A stretch of DNA of 64,000 nt, taken from NCBI RefSeq assembly GCF_004364635.1, contig NZ_SOAX01000005.1, forward strand, positions 124,001 to 188,000, written 5' to 3'. Position numbers and translations under genes: made by a program. Positions 55,004-63,216 of the stretch are shown one piece after another; within the stretch, counting starts at the first letter, position 1, and each line of letters opens with the position of its first letter. A model generated the notes under the pieces. It ran no database searches, had not been told where the DNA came from, and saw only the letters and a program-made list of their open reading frames with translations. This DNA comes from Halospina denitrificans (GTDB lineage: Bacteria > Pseudomonadota > Gammaproteobacteria > Pseudomonadales > Oleiphilaceae).

Positions 55004-58000
55004 CTAGAGGAAGTCGATCAGACCGCCGTCGTCACCGCCGTCAGTGCCGCCATCGCCACCGGAACCGTCACTCGAAGGTTCTGAGCAGTCATCACCGGTG
55101 TCCTTCACCACGCAGCTGTTGGTGTTGACGGTGCCGTTGCTGAACAGCTCCATCGTCTGCAGGGCCATTTCGTTGAAGACCGGCGTGGAGCTGCCTGCTT
55201 CGGCCTCCTCCTGACCGGCGGAAACCGGGTTGCCGTGGGCGCCTTCGAGGAAGCGGGTAATGACGGGAACGCTGCCGGCCAGCGGTGTTGATTCAGCGCC
55301 TATGGCATTGGCAAGCGGCTCCGTGCCGGCCAGTGGTGCTGGCTCGCTGTCGACCTGGAATCCGGTGTCCTCGGTTACGAGCTCGAGTGGGCCGAGATCA
55401 AAGTCTTCGCCAATGTCATGCACGTTCGCATCGGCTGCGTTCGGCACGGTCTGGTCCCGCATGAGGTCCTCATTGCCCGGGGTACCGACGATCTCGGTCA
55501 GCAACACATCATCGCCTTCGTAGAAGCCGGCGTAGGCAGACGGGTCCACGGAGTCGATCAGGCTCTGGAAGACGTTGAAGTAGATGTTCAGCTCGGTATT
55601 ACCCTGGGCGAGCAGGCCATCGGATTGCTCGTCTAGGCCCTGGAGCAGAGTCGGACCCTGGGAGGGTGAATTCTCCAGCAGCCGCGTGAAGTGGCCCCCG
55701 GTATTCAGGAAGGCTGAGCCGTCAATGCCGGAGAGATTATCGTTGCCGGCAGCCAGCGCTTCGTTGTTGATATGGGGGAAACCGACGGCGCCGGAACCTG
55801 AGATCGAGTGCGTCAGGAAGTAAATGCGCTCCGGATCGATATTGAAATCGTCACTTTCCTGCTGCCCGGCACAACGCCCCTCATTGACACAGTCCGTGAT
55901 CGCCTGCTTGATCGCGGGAATGGAGCTGCTCACATTCAGCAGGTCCATGGTCACCTGGTGCATGTTGCCCGCAGTGTTCGGGAAGTTGGCAAAGTTCAGG
56001 TAGGTGGTGCCCGACTCCGGGTTTTCCAGCTGCCCCGCGGGCACCGCCGGCTCGCCGGTGGCCTTGGCCGCGAAACCGAAATGCCGCTCAATAGCGTCCC
56101 CGGAAGCGCCTTCCTGTTCGTTGATGTTGATCATGCCCGGGACGCCATTCTCCTCATCCCGCGCACTGGCCACGCCTTCATCGAAGATCCCGTGCAGAGG
56201 CATGTCGATGCCGACGGTGACAAAGCATTCAGAGGCATCCTGGGCACACAGCAGGCCGGTGGCCGTGGCCATGGGCAGGATCGCGGAGCGGTCGGTCGTG
56301 GCGGCGTGTTGATAGATGATGACCGGGAATTCCGTGGTGTTGTCGGTCCCTGCTGCCGTTTCAAAGGCGGCGCTGGTGTCTGGGGCCGTGACGACCAGGG
56401 GCACCTTGGTTTCACCGGTCTTGCGGACAAAGGGGAATTCGCTGGTCACGCGGTCCGTCGGTGCCAGGGGAAGGTCCACATCCGAACCAAAGTCGGCGGC
56501 CGTCCAGTTGCTGTTCTGGATGGTGCTGCCGTCGGATTCATCCGCCGGTATGCCACCGTAATAGGGCAGCGTAATTTCGCCCTCGTACACCCGGATGTCT
56601 ACATCAGCCTCGACACCAAGGAGAACCTCCCCACTCTGACCAAGGGAGGGATTGATCTCGCGTCCAAGCTTCTGGCTGAAGAACCGCACATCCCGGGGTT
56701 TGGGAGTATCCAGTTGCTGCTCAGCGGCCTCGGCCAGGCTGGTGGCCTTGTCCGAAATGGCCGTGGCGCGTACCAGATCAACCGCCCGCACGGCCGCAGC
56801 CTGGGCGATCAGGGCTGTATCCGGGGCCAGGGAGCCGTCCGTATCAAGGGCAATATCCTGGTAGGTCACCTTCTGGCGGTTATCCCGCGCCTCGATCAGG
56901 AGCTGTGCCAGTGCCGGATCGAAAAGCGGCACGTCCTCCTCGTGGAACAGGAGTGGATCGGCGCTATCGCTTTCCTGCGAGAGCAGCTCGAACAGCTTCT
57001 GGTTGATGGCCTTGTCGCGGTCGCTTGCACCGTCGTCCAGGGGCACGCCGCTGAGGTTGTAGGTGCCATCCAGGAGCTTCTCCAGCGCTTGCTTGCGCTC
57101 ACTGGTACGCACGCGTTCCTCAAAGTGGGTCTGGGGCGCCGCGTTGGCAAGAAGAACGTCATCCACACCCGTAGTGGTGAAGGTGGTTGAGAAAGTCACG
57201 TCCTCGAAATCAGGAATTGACGCGTCATCGCTAATCGCACTGCGCTTGAGGTCAAAATAGCGTGCGGCGATCCGGCGCGCAGGCACCGTGGCATCCCGGA
57301 AAGGCTGGAGGGCCGGGTTGGAGAGGGTACGCTCGGGGTCAGCGACCGTCTGGTAGCTAGGCGCACCGACCAGGGCCTTGCCGGATTGGGTGTTGATGTC
57401 ATTGGTAATAGCCACTGCATACTTGGTGTTGGGCCGCAGTGGCTCCAGGGGCAGAATCCGGATGGTGTTGTCCGTGCCGCCATCCAGGCTGATGACTTCC
57501 ACCCGGATACGTTGATTCTCGGCTACCAGCCCCTGAAGGAGCTCGTTGGCTTCGGTACGGTCCGCCTCGTCGTCGCTGTCCAGAAGACGCTGGGCGCGCT
57601 CATACCGGTCCATGCGGGAAATGCCGGCCACCTCGTCTTCGAGCGGGAAGCGGCTGTCACCGCTGGGCTGGGTCAAGGGAATCAGGAATACGCTCTGTTC
57701 CGGATTGGGAATCACTTCGTCATCGCGTTCAATGAAATCCCGGGCGTCCAGGGTCTCCGGATCAATACTGTCGCTGATGCGGATATCAAAGGGTTCCAGT
57801 ACGGAGTTGCCGTCCAGGTACCCGATGCCCGCGGTTACCGGGTTGTAGTCCGGTGATTCCGGGTCCACGAAATTCCCGTTGAGCATCGTCCCGTCCTCCT
57901 CTTCACTGAGGAAGAGCAGCGCGTCACTGGGCAGGGGGAACTGCGAATCCAGGGGTTTGAACACCGGATGCGGGCCCTCTTCAATGGCGGTAGGTCCCGA

Positions 58001-58117
58001 GGTCTCGATGTCCGGTTGGGTATTGGCGTTGCCTGCCGGGCCGCCGCTCTCCAGGCAACCGGCAAGCCCCAGGGTCGTCAGGGCAACGCCGATAAGCGTT
58101 TTGTTGTAAGTACGCAT
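55004..58117 (-). CDS. Large lipoprotein lipase of VolA/Pla-1 type
   Basis: A 1037-residue predicted lipoprotein (lipobox LAGC near residue 20). The early HPVFKPLDSQFPLPSDALLF with DGTMLNG matches the N-terminal region of bacterial virulence-factor lipases (VolA, Pla-1/cef), which release fatty acids from lysophospholipids at the cell surface. An alpha/beta hydrolase-like region follows (VIIYQHAATTDRS, MPLHGIFDEGV, FLTHSISGSGAVGFP). The nucleophile elbow reads THSISG instead of GxSxG. The C-terminus is a Gly/Asp-rich tail. It is the first gene of the set with DUF1302 and DUF1329, and a GGAACCC motif lies 93 bases upstream. Confidence 0.75.
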   Translation of the reverse strand: MRTYNKTLIGVALTTLGLAGCLESGGPAGNANTQPDIETSGPTAIEEGPHPVFKPLDSQFPLPSDALLFLSEEEDGTMLNGNFVDPESPDYNPVTAGIGYLDGNSVLEPFDIRISDSIDPETLDARDFIERDDEVIPNPEQSVFLIPLTQPSGDSRFPLEDEVAGISRMDRYERAQRLLDSDDEADRTEANELLQGLVAENQRIRVEVISLDGGTDNTIRILPLEPLRPNTKYAVAITNDINTQSGKALVGAPSYQTVADPERTLSNPALQPFRDATVPARRIAARYFDLKRSAISDDASIPDFEDVTFSTTFTTTGVDDVLLANAAPQTHFEERVRTSERKQALEKLLDGTYNLSGVPLDDGASDRDKAINQKLFELLSQESDSADPLLFHEEDVPLFDPALAQLLIEARDNRQKVTYQDIALDTDGSLAPDTALIAQAAAVRAVDLVRATAISDKATSLAEAAEQQLDTPKPRDVRFFSQKLGREINPSLGQSGEVLLGVEADVDIRVYEGEITLPYYGGIPADESDGSTIQNSNWTAADFGSDVDLPLAPTDRVTSEFPFVRKTGETKVPLVVTAPDTSAAFETAAGTDNTTEFPVIIYQHAATTDRSAILPMATATGLLCAQDASECFVTVGIDMPLHGIFDEGVASARDEENGVPGMININEQEGASGDAIERHFGFAAKATGEPAVPAGQLENPESGTTYLNFANFPNTAGNMHQVTMDLLNVSSSIPAIKQAITDCVNEGRCAGQQESDDFNIDPERIYFLTHSISGSGAVGFPHINNEALAAGNDNLSGIDGSAFLNTGGHFTRLLENSPSQGPTLLQGLDEQSDGLLAQGNTELNIYFNVFQSLIDSVDPSAYAGFYEGDDVLLTEIVGTPGNEDLMRDQTVPNAADANVHDIGEDFDLGPLELVTEDTGFQVDSEPAPLAGTEPLANAIGAESTPLAGSVPVITRFLEGAHGNPVSAGQEEAEAGSSTPVFNEMALQTMELFSNGTVNTNSCVVKDTGDDCSEPSSDGSGGDGGTDGGDDGGLIDFL

Positions 58118-58209
58118 AACTCAACTACCTTTTGTTGTCTTGTCGCGTTGAACGGGCAGCGATGCTGCTGGTTCGTGAGTCGGGGACTGAAACGGGAGGA
58201 GGGAAAAAA

Positions 58210-58216
58210 GGGTTCC
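58210..58216 (-). promoter_or_regulatory. ECF-type -35 motif (GGAACCC) upstream of the lipase gene
   Basis: GGAACCC on the minus strand, 93 bases before the lipase ATG, followed by a TTTC-rich region and TCCCGTTTC. GGAAC is the common -35 core of ECF sigma promoters. The -10 is not certain. The ECF sigma gene is divergent from this site. Confidence 0.4.
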
Positions 58217-58266
58217 AAAAAAAGTTACGGAAGGTTTCCGGAAGTGAGTCGAGCGTTACAATGTGC

Positions 58267-58276
58267 GATGTACATC
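58267..58276. promoter_or_regulatory. Palindromic operator-like site GATGTACATC
   Basis: A perfect 10-bp palindrome, with partial extension (GT and AC one base outside), in the 285-bp divergent region between the lipase and the ECF sigma gene. The rest of this region has no further gene that I can support. Confidence 0.35.
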
Positions 58277-58402
58277 ACAAAATAAATCGCCGGAGCAGTA
58301 TTTTCATGGCCACGCGGTAATAGGCTATCCTTAATCAGGTATTTTCCGTCCCCCGCGAATAAGGGTTGTCGTGCGAGTGACCAAGCTTTCAGGGTTGTTG
58401 TA

Positions 58403-58993
58403 GTGGCCATTATTCCGTTCAGGAAACCGTCACGGGAGATGCAGTTCGAGGAGGCTGTAAAACCCCACCTGACCACCCTGTACCGTTTTGCCTATCGGTT
58501 GACCGGCAGGCAGGAAGACGCCGAGGACCTGGTCCAGGAAGTGCTTACCCGGCTTTATCCCAAGGCGGACGAGGTGCTTGCCGTCGACCACCGGGGCCCC
58601 TGGCTCAAGCAGGTGCTGTACCGCCAGTTCATCGACCAGACCCGCAAGCGGGCCTGGCACGCCGAGCGTGTGGCCTCCGACGTGGTCTCCGAGGAATACG
58701 CCCAGGACTTTTTCGATTCCCTGCTCCGCTCCCACGATAACCCGGAGTCCGCCATGAGCGGCGACCGGCTCAGGCAGGCGGTGGCATCCGCTCTGAACGG
58801 ACTGGCACCGGATGAGCGTACACTGCTCCTGCTGCATGACGTGGATGGCTGGCGCCAGGAGGACATTGCCCAGGTTCTGGATACGGCCGTGGGCACGATA
58901 AAATCCAGGCTGCATCGCTGCCGTCGAAAATTAAGGGCGGAACTTGGCGAAGAGCTGGAACCTTTTCTTGATGACTTACGTCTCAAGGACTGA
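58403..58993 (+). CDS. ECF sigma factor
   Basis: A 196-residue RNA polymerase sigma factor of the ECF type. Region 2 is LYRFAYRLTGRQEDAEDLVQ and region 4 is LAPDERTLLLLHDVDGWRQE with AVGTIKSRLHRCRRKL. The GTG start at 58403 has AGGG 8 bases upstream; ATG 58439 is the alternative. The anti-sigma gene follows after 13 bases. The regulon may include the divergent lipase gene and the downstream barrel gene (shared GGAACCC). Confidence 0.88.
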   Translation: MAIIPFRKPSREMQFEEAVKPHLTTLYRFAYRLTGRQEDAEDLVQEVLTRLYPKADEVLAVDHRGPWLKQVLYRQFIDQTRKRAWHAERVASDVVSEEYAQDFFDSLLRSHDNPESAMSGDRLRQAVASALNGLAPDERTLLLLHDVDGWRQEDIAQVLDTAVGTIKSRLHRCRRKLRAELGEELEPFLDDLRLKD

Positions 58994-59006
58994 GGGGTTG
59001 ACGACT

Positions 59007-59696
59007 ATGACGTGTATGAATATCCGAGACCAACTGATTGCCTACGCTGCTGGCGAGGCACTGGACGAGCAGGAGCGCGAGGCCGTTGAGGCCCATGTAC
59101 GCGACTGCCCGGACTGTGCGCGCCGCCTGCGCTGGGAAGAGCGCGTTCAGCAGGCCGTGCAGGAGGAATCGGACATACCGGATCCATCCGCGGATTTTGA
59201 GTCCCGCGTGCTGGCGGCAGCGACAGGCAGGAACAGGGCCGGGGCCGGCGCGACAAACGGTGCCTGGAAACAGCGCTCCATCATTGGCGGAGCCGTGGCC
59301 GCCGCCCTTGTAGCCGGGATCTTCGTTGGCACCGGGATGCAGGGGAGCGAGAAGTCGGTGCCGTCGCCTGAAAGGGTGGAAACCGTGGAGGCGGAGCCGG
59401 TCTGGAATCGGGAAGAGACCGTCAAGCTGGCGTTCGACACCAAGGCCCGCCTCGACGATGTCAGCCTGACCATCGAACTGCCGCCCCACGTGGAAGTCAC
59501 ACGGTTCCCGGGACACCGGAAGCTGACCTGGCAGGTGGATATGGAACCGGGCAAGAACGTCATTGCACTGCCACTGCGGATTGCGTATCCCGAGGGTGGC
59601 GAAATTGTCGCGCATCTGGGCAAGGGCTCCAAACGGCGAACCTTTGTGGCGCCATTGCCTGAACTTGCCAACGAGAGTCAGGAGCCGGCCTTATGA
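59007..59696 (+). CDS. Zinc-finger anti-sigma factor
   Basis: A 229-residue protein. The N-terminal zinc-binding anti-sigma domain has His-x3-Cys-x2-Cys in AHVRDCPDCARRL. One membrane segment lies near residues 92-108 (GGAVAAALVAGIFVG), and a C-terminal domain of about 110 residues (VKLAFDTKARLDDVSLTIEL) is outside. It would hold the ECF factor at the membrane until an envelope signal is sensed. ATG 59007 follows TGAGGGG. It overlaps the next gene by ATGA. Confidence 0.85.
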   Translation: MTCMNIRDQLIAYAAGEALDEQEREAVEAHVRDCPDCARRLRWEERVQQAVQEESDIPDPSADFESRVLAAATGRNRAGAGATNGAWKQRSIIGGAVAAALVAGIFVGTGMQGSEKSVPSPERVETVEAEPVWNREETVKLAFDTKARLDDVSLTIELPPHVEVTRFPGHRKLTWQVDMEPGKNVIALPLRIAYPEGGEIVAHLGKGSKRRTFVAPLPELANESQEPAL

Positions 59697-60220
59697 GGTA
59701 TCGGGAGCGAATTCGGAGCACATGCATCAGGCTGCCGCTGGCCATCGGCCTTATGATGATTGGTTTACCGGCACTGGCACAGTCCGACGAGGAAATGGAT
59801 GACGTCACCATGCAGATGGTGACTGATGAGGATGAGCTCTCCGGCGAGATGATGCGGGAGATCGAGCTGACTGCGCCGGTTGGTATGGATTCCGAAGCGG
59901 GTTTGGATGAAGCCGATAACCTGGATGAGCTGGAAGCAGGGGTCAGGGATGAAACCGAGGGCCTGCAGGAGGATTTCTCCGAGGACGTGATTACCGGTAG
60001 TGACGATGAACTGGCCGAAGAGGTGGGTGACGTCGAAGAAGGGTTCATCGATGAGGAAGGGGATATCTCGGTTCCGATTGATGACGCCATTGATGACAGC
60101 GAGGACCTCCTGGGCGATACCACCGATGACCTTGAGGACGGCGTTGAGGACTCGGCGGACGAACTCGAGGATACAACTGACGAAACAACGGATCAGCTTG
60201 AGGAGACCCTGGATCGCTGA
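59693..60220 (+). CDS. Acidic exported protein of unknown function
   Basis: A 175-residue protein with a signal peptide ending near ALAQS and a mature part dominated by Asp and Glu, without cysteine. Its second half has loose repeats of the pattern DxxEDLxDxTDD. The acidic composition would suit cation binding or an extended chaperone-like chain, but I recognise no family. It is translationally coupled to the anti-sigma gene (ATGA). Confidence 0.75.
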   Translation: MRYRERIRSTCIRLPLAIGLMMIGLPALAQSDEEMDDVTMQMVTDEDELSGEMMREIELTAPVGMDSEAGLDEADNLDELEAGVRDETEGLQEDFSEDVITGSDDELAEEVGDVEEGFIDEEGDISVPIDDAIDDSEDLLGDTTDDLEDGVEDSADELEDTTDETTDQLEETLDR

Positions 60221-60233
60221 GTACCCGCGTTAC

Positions 60234-60240
60234 GGAACCC
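60234..60240 (+). promoter_or_regulatory. ECF-type -35 motif (GGAACCC) upstream of the TPR-barrel gene
   Basis: GGAACCC, 86 bases before the TPR-barrel start, followed by CTT and TCCCGCTTTC at a similar spacing to the site upstream of the lipase gene. This suggests an internal promoter of the ECF operon. Confidence 0.4.
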
Positions 60241-60325
60241 TTACAGCTCGATCCCGCTTTCCCTGTGCGTGCTACACTCAGTCTATCGTACTGAACGCTT
60301 GAACACGCAATGATCAGGGGAAGCT

Positions 60326-61627
60326 TTGTCACGCCTGCTTGGATTTTTCCTTATGCTGGGGCTGCTGGCCTCGGCATCGGTTGTCGCGTCAGAGGCTGAT
60401 CGGTTGAGTCCGCAGGAGCGGTTCCGGGCCGGCGTTGAGGCGTTCCAGGCGGGCGAACTGAAGCGTTCCCGTGCACTGCTCGAAGCGGCTTGGGAAGGAG
60501 GGGTGGATACAACGGCCCTTCATTACAACCTGGGCGTTGTGTATTACAAGCTGGGCGAGTACCAGCGTGCTGAAGCCCATTTTGGACGGCTCCTGGACAC
60601 TTCCCAGCGGGATCTGGCGCTTTACAACCTCGGGCTTGTGGCCAGGGCGGACAGCCGGGAGTCCAAGGCCAGGGCCTATTTCCGGCAGGTTGCCGAGGAG
60701 GCGGAGAGGGACGCACTCAGGCGGTTGGCCCACTCACGGCTCGACACTCGGGAAGAGAAGAAGGCCCCGGAGAAGCCGGCGCCCCCCCTGCAAGGGGTTG
60801 TGTCCCTCTCGGCGGGGCACGAGGACAATATCTCCCGACTTCCCGATACCGGCCCGTCCCAGCTTTCCGACAGCTTCAGCGACGCACTCCTTGCCCTCAG
60901 GGGAGAGCTTTCTGCGCTTGAGGTTTCCGCCGCAGCCTACCGTCGCCATTACCATTCAGAGTCCGACTACAGCGCGGATTTCGGCCGCCTGGGGCTTGCG
61001 TGGGTCAATCAGAGCGGGGAACGACAGACCCGGATTGGCCTGAAGCAGGCGTATCTGCGTTTCGGCGGGGAATCCAGGCAGTGGCAGAGTACGCTGGAAA
61101 TGGACTACCGCCTCAACAACTGCCTGACCACGGCTTCCGACCGCTGCACCCTGAACCTGGAAGGCACCCACATTACGCCCTATACGGGATTCAGCTCGCG
61201 TGAGGGCGAGCGCTACCGCGCCACCGCCTCCTATAAGCAGCGGCGTAACAACTGGGAAGGCAGTCTGCGCTACCGTGCGGAACTCAATGAGCGCAAGGAT
61301 CTCGAGACGGACAGGATCTTCATCAGCCACTCCCCGCGGCGTCACGGTCTGTTCTCGGAGCTGGCGTACCAGGGGTTCAGCCAGCTTTCGCTGGGCGGGG
61401 AGATTGGTTACCGCTACAGCAATTACCCGGATGATTTCAGGCTCGGCTCCACGGCCTCGGGGCATCGGTGGGATCACCGGTACGAGCTGGGATTCACCGC
61501 CGATTGGGCGTTGGGGGCAGCGGTGCGGTTAAAGGGTGAAGCCATCTACACCCGGAATGACAGCTCACTCGAGCGTTTCGACTACGGCAGTCGCCGATTC
61601 CAGCTCAGCCTTCGCTATCGCCTGTAA
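60326..61627 (+). CDS. TPR protein with C-terminal outer-membrane beta-barrel
   Basis: A 433-residue protein. Signal peptide (MSRLLGFFLMLGLLASASVV), then TPR-like helices over about residues 30-140 (FRAGVEAFQAGELKRSRALL, ALHYNLGVVYYKLGEYQRAE), then about 270 residues of barrel-like sequence ending in FQLSLRYRL. Signal, TPR and barrel is the layout of Slam-type surface lipoprotein exporters, but homology is not established. The TTG start at 60326 follows AGGGGAAG. The end overlaps the convergent EAL gene by 23 bases. Confidence 0.75.
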   Translation: MSRLLGFFLMLGLLASASVVASEADRLSPQERFRAGVEAFQAGELKRSRALLEAAWEGGVDTTALHYNLGVVYYKLGEYQRAEAHFGRLLDTSQRDLALYNLGLVARADSRESKARAYFRQVAEEAERDALRRLAHSRLDTREEKKAPEKPAPPLQGVVSLSAGHEDNISRLPDTGPSQLSDSFSDALLALRGELSALEVSAAAYRRHYHSESDYSADFGRLGLAWVNQSGERQTRIGLKQAYLRFGGESRQWQSTLEMDYRLNNCLTTASDRCTLNLEGTHITPYTGFSSREGERYRATASYKQRRNNWEGSLRYRAELNERKDLETDRIFISHSPRRHGLFSELAYQGFSQLSLGGEIGYRYSNYPDDFRLGSTASGHRWDHRYELGFTADWALGAAVRLKGEAIYTRNDSSLERFDYGSRRFQLSLRYRL

Positions 61628-62453
61628 CGCGCACCTCCTGCCGCCAGCCTTCAGCATGGCGCCCAAGAGGCTCGGGTGCGCCAAAGTAATAGCCCTGAAC
61701 CGCATCGATGCCAAGATGCCTCAGCATCTGCGCCTCGCCCCGGGTTTCGACGCCTTCCGCCAGTAACTGACAGCCTGTTTCAACGGCGAAACCGGTCATG
61801 GCCCTGATCAGTGCCTGGCTGTTGGCGTTGGCGTCAATGTCACGGGCCAGGGACTGATCGAGCTTGATGATCTCGGGCTGGAATTCCAGCACATGGCGGA
61901 AGCTTGCATACCCCGAGCCCGCGTCATCGATGGCGATGCGCAATCCGGCCTCGCGCAGGGGGGCCAGTATTTGCAGCAGCGGCCTGTAGTTCTGGATGGC
62001 CTCATGCTCGGTGATCTCGAGCACCAGCTTTTCAAGCGGGTAGTTCGAGAGTATTTCCGTCACAGTCCCGTCAAGAATCGTTGATGGCGATATATTCAGG
62101 GACATGTACCGGTTACCGGTTAGCTTCTGGGTATCCCTGAGTGCGCGCTCGAGTACCGCGTGTTCCAGGGTTTCCGTGAGACCGGCCAGCGCCGCCTGGT
62201 TGAACCAGTACCCCGGCTTCCCGGCAGCAGATGTGGTGAAGCGGGTCAGGGCCTCAAAGCCAACAAGCTGTTCATCGCTGAGTCGATGGATGGGCTGGTA
62301 GACCGGGCGGAAGCGTTCGTTATCCAGGATATCCTGGAGATGCATGGGCGTGCGCGTGAGTTCGATATCTTCCATTGAGGAATACAGCATGTCGAAACCC
62401 CGATTCGTGGAGAAGGCAAACAATTCGTCGTTATCCTGAACACGACAGTCCAC
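61605..62453 (-). CDS. EAL domain protein (c-di-GMP phosphodiesterase type)
   Basis: A 282-residue single-domain EAL protein without membrane segments. The signature GFEALTRF, NISPST, EITEHE, IDDAGSGYAS, IKLDQSLA, AEGVET and QGYYF motifs hold the metal-binding and catalytic residues, so activity is likely. In the loop motif, DDAGSG replaces the usual DDFGTG. The start is uncertain: GTG 62453, or ATG 62390 after GGGG. Confidence 0.85.
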   Translation of the reverse strand: MDCRVQDNDELFAFSTNRGFDMLYSSMEDIELTRTPMHLQDILDNERFRPVYQPIHRLSDEQLVGFEALTRFTTSAAGKPGYWFNQAALAGLTETLEHAVLERALRDTQKLTGNRYMSLNISPSTILDGTVTEILSNYPLEKLVLEITEHEAIQNYRPLLQILAPLREAGLRIAIDDAGSGYASFRHVLEFQPEIIKLDQSLARDIDANANSQALIRAMTGFAVETGCQLLAEGVETRGEAQMLRHLGIDAVQGYYFGAPEPLGRHAEGWRQEVRVTGDSEG

Positions 62454-62505
62454 GGGAAAGGGTTCCCGGATCGGGCAAAAAAGATTGACAGGAATGTGAC
62501 CGGTT

Positions 62506-63216
62506 TCAGGAAACCAGGTCGACCCAGCGTCCGTTTACAAGCTGTTGGAGAGGACGGAAACGGGTCTTGTAGTTCATCTTCCGGCACTGGCGGATCCAGT
62601 AGCCCAGATACAGGTGGGGCAGGCCGCGGCGACAGGCTTCCTCCACCTGCCAGAGGATGGCGTAGGTGCCGAGGCTGCGTTTTTCCTCGCCCGGCTCAAA
62701 AATGGTATAGATCGCCGACAGGCCATTATCCAGCACGTCCACCACCGCGACGCCGATCAGATGACCCTCCCTGCGCATCTCGAGGAAAAAGCCATCAATG
62801 GAGCCCTCGATCAGGAAGGACGTGAACTGTTCCCTGCTTGCCGGGTACATATCTCCGTCGTGGTGGCGCTCATTGATGTAGCGCTCGTAGAGGTTGTAGA
62901 TCTCCTCGTCGAAACGCACCGGGGTGGTGGTCAGGTCCAGATCCTGGTTTGCCTTGCGGATGCGCCGCTGGGAGCGATCCGGCTGGAAGCGCTCCACGGG
63001 GATGCGAACCGGGATGCAGGCATTGCAGCCGCGGCAATGTGGGCGGTAGTAATGGGAGCCGCTGCGGCGGAAACCGAGTTCGGTAAGCTGGGAGTAGAGG
63101 GATTTGTCCACGCGTGCGCGGGGATCGACGAACATGGTCGTGGCCTGGCGGCCCTCCAGATAGCTGCAGGGGTGCTCTGGCGTGGCAAAGAAAATCAGGG
63201 TCTTGAGACTGCTCAT
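62506..63216 (-). CDS. bpt: Aspartate/glutamate leucyltransferase Bpt (ATE)
   Basis: A 236-residue enzyme that adds leucine to N-terminal Asp or Glu, making ClpS-ClpA degrons. The N-terminal cysteines Cys17, Cys61, Cys64 and Cys67 (CRGCNAC) and YLGYWIRQCRKMNYK are typical. The ATG at 63216 overlaps the aat stop (ATGA). Aat, Bpt, ClpS and ClpA all lie within 15 kb. Confidence 0.93.
   Translation of the reverse strand: MSSLKTLIFFATPEHPCSYLEGRQATTMFVDPRARVDKSLYSQLTELGFRRSGSHYYRPHCRGCNACIPVRIPVERFQPDRSQRRIRKANQDLDLTTTPVRFDEEIYNLYERYINERHHDGDMYPASREQFTSFLIEGSIDGFFLEMRREGHLIGVAVVDVLDNGLSAIYTIFEPGEEKRSLGTYAILWQVEEACRRGLPHLYLGYWIRQCRKMNYKTRFRPLQQLVNGRWVDLVS

Noticed and set aside
58262-58279. CRP/Vfr-type site (TGTGC...TCACA) upstream of the ECF gene
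   Set aside because: The half-sites are separated by 8 instead of 6 bases, so it does not fit the CRP spacing; only the inner palindrome was kept.
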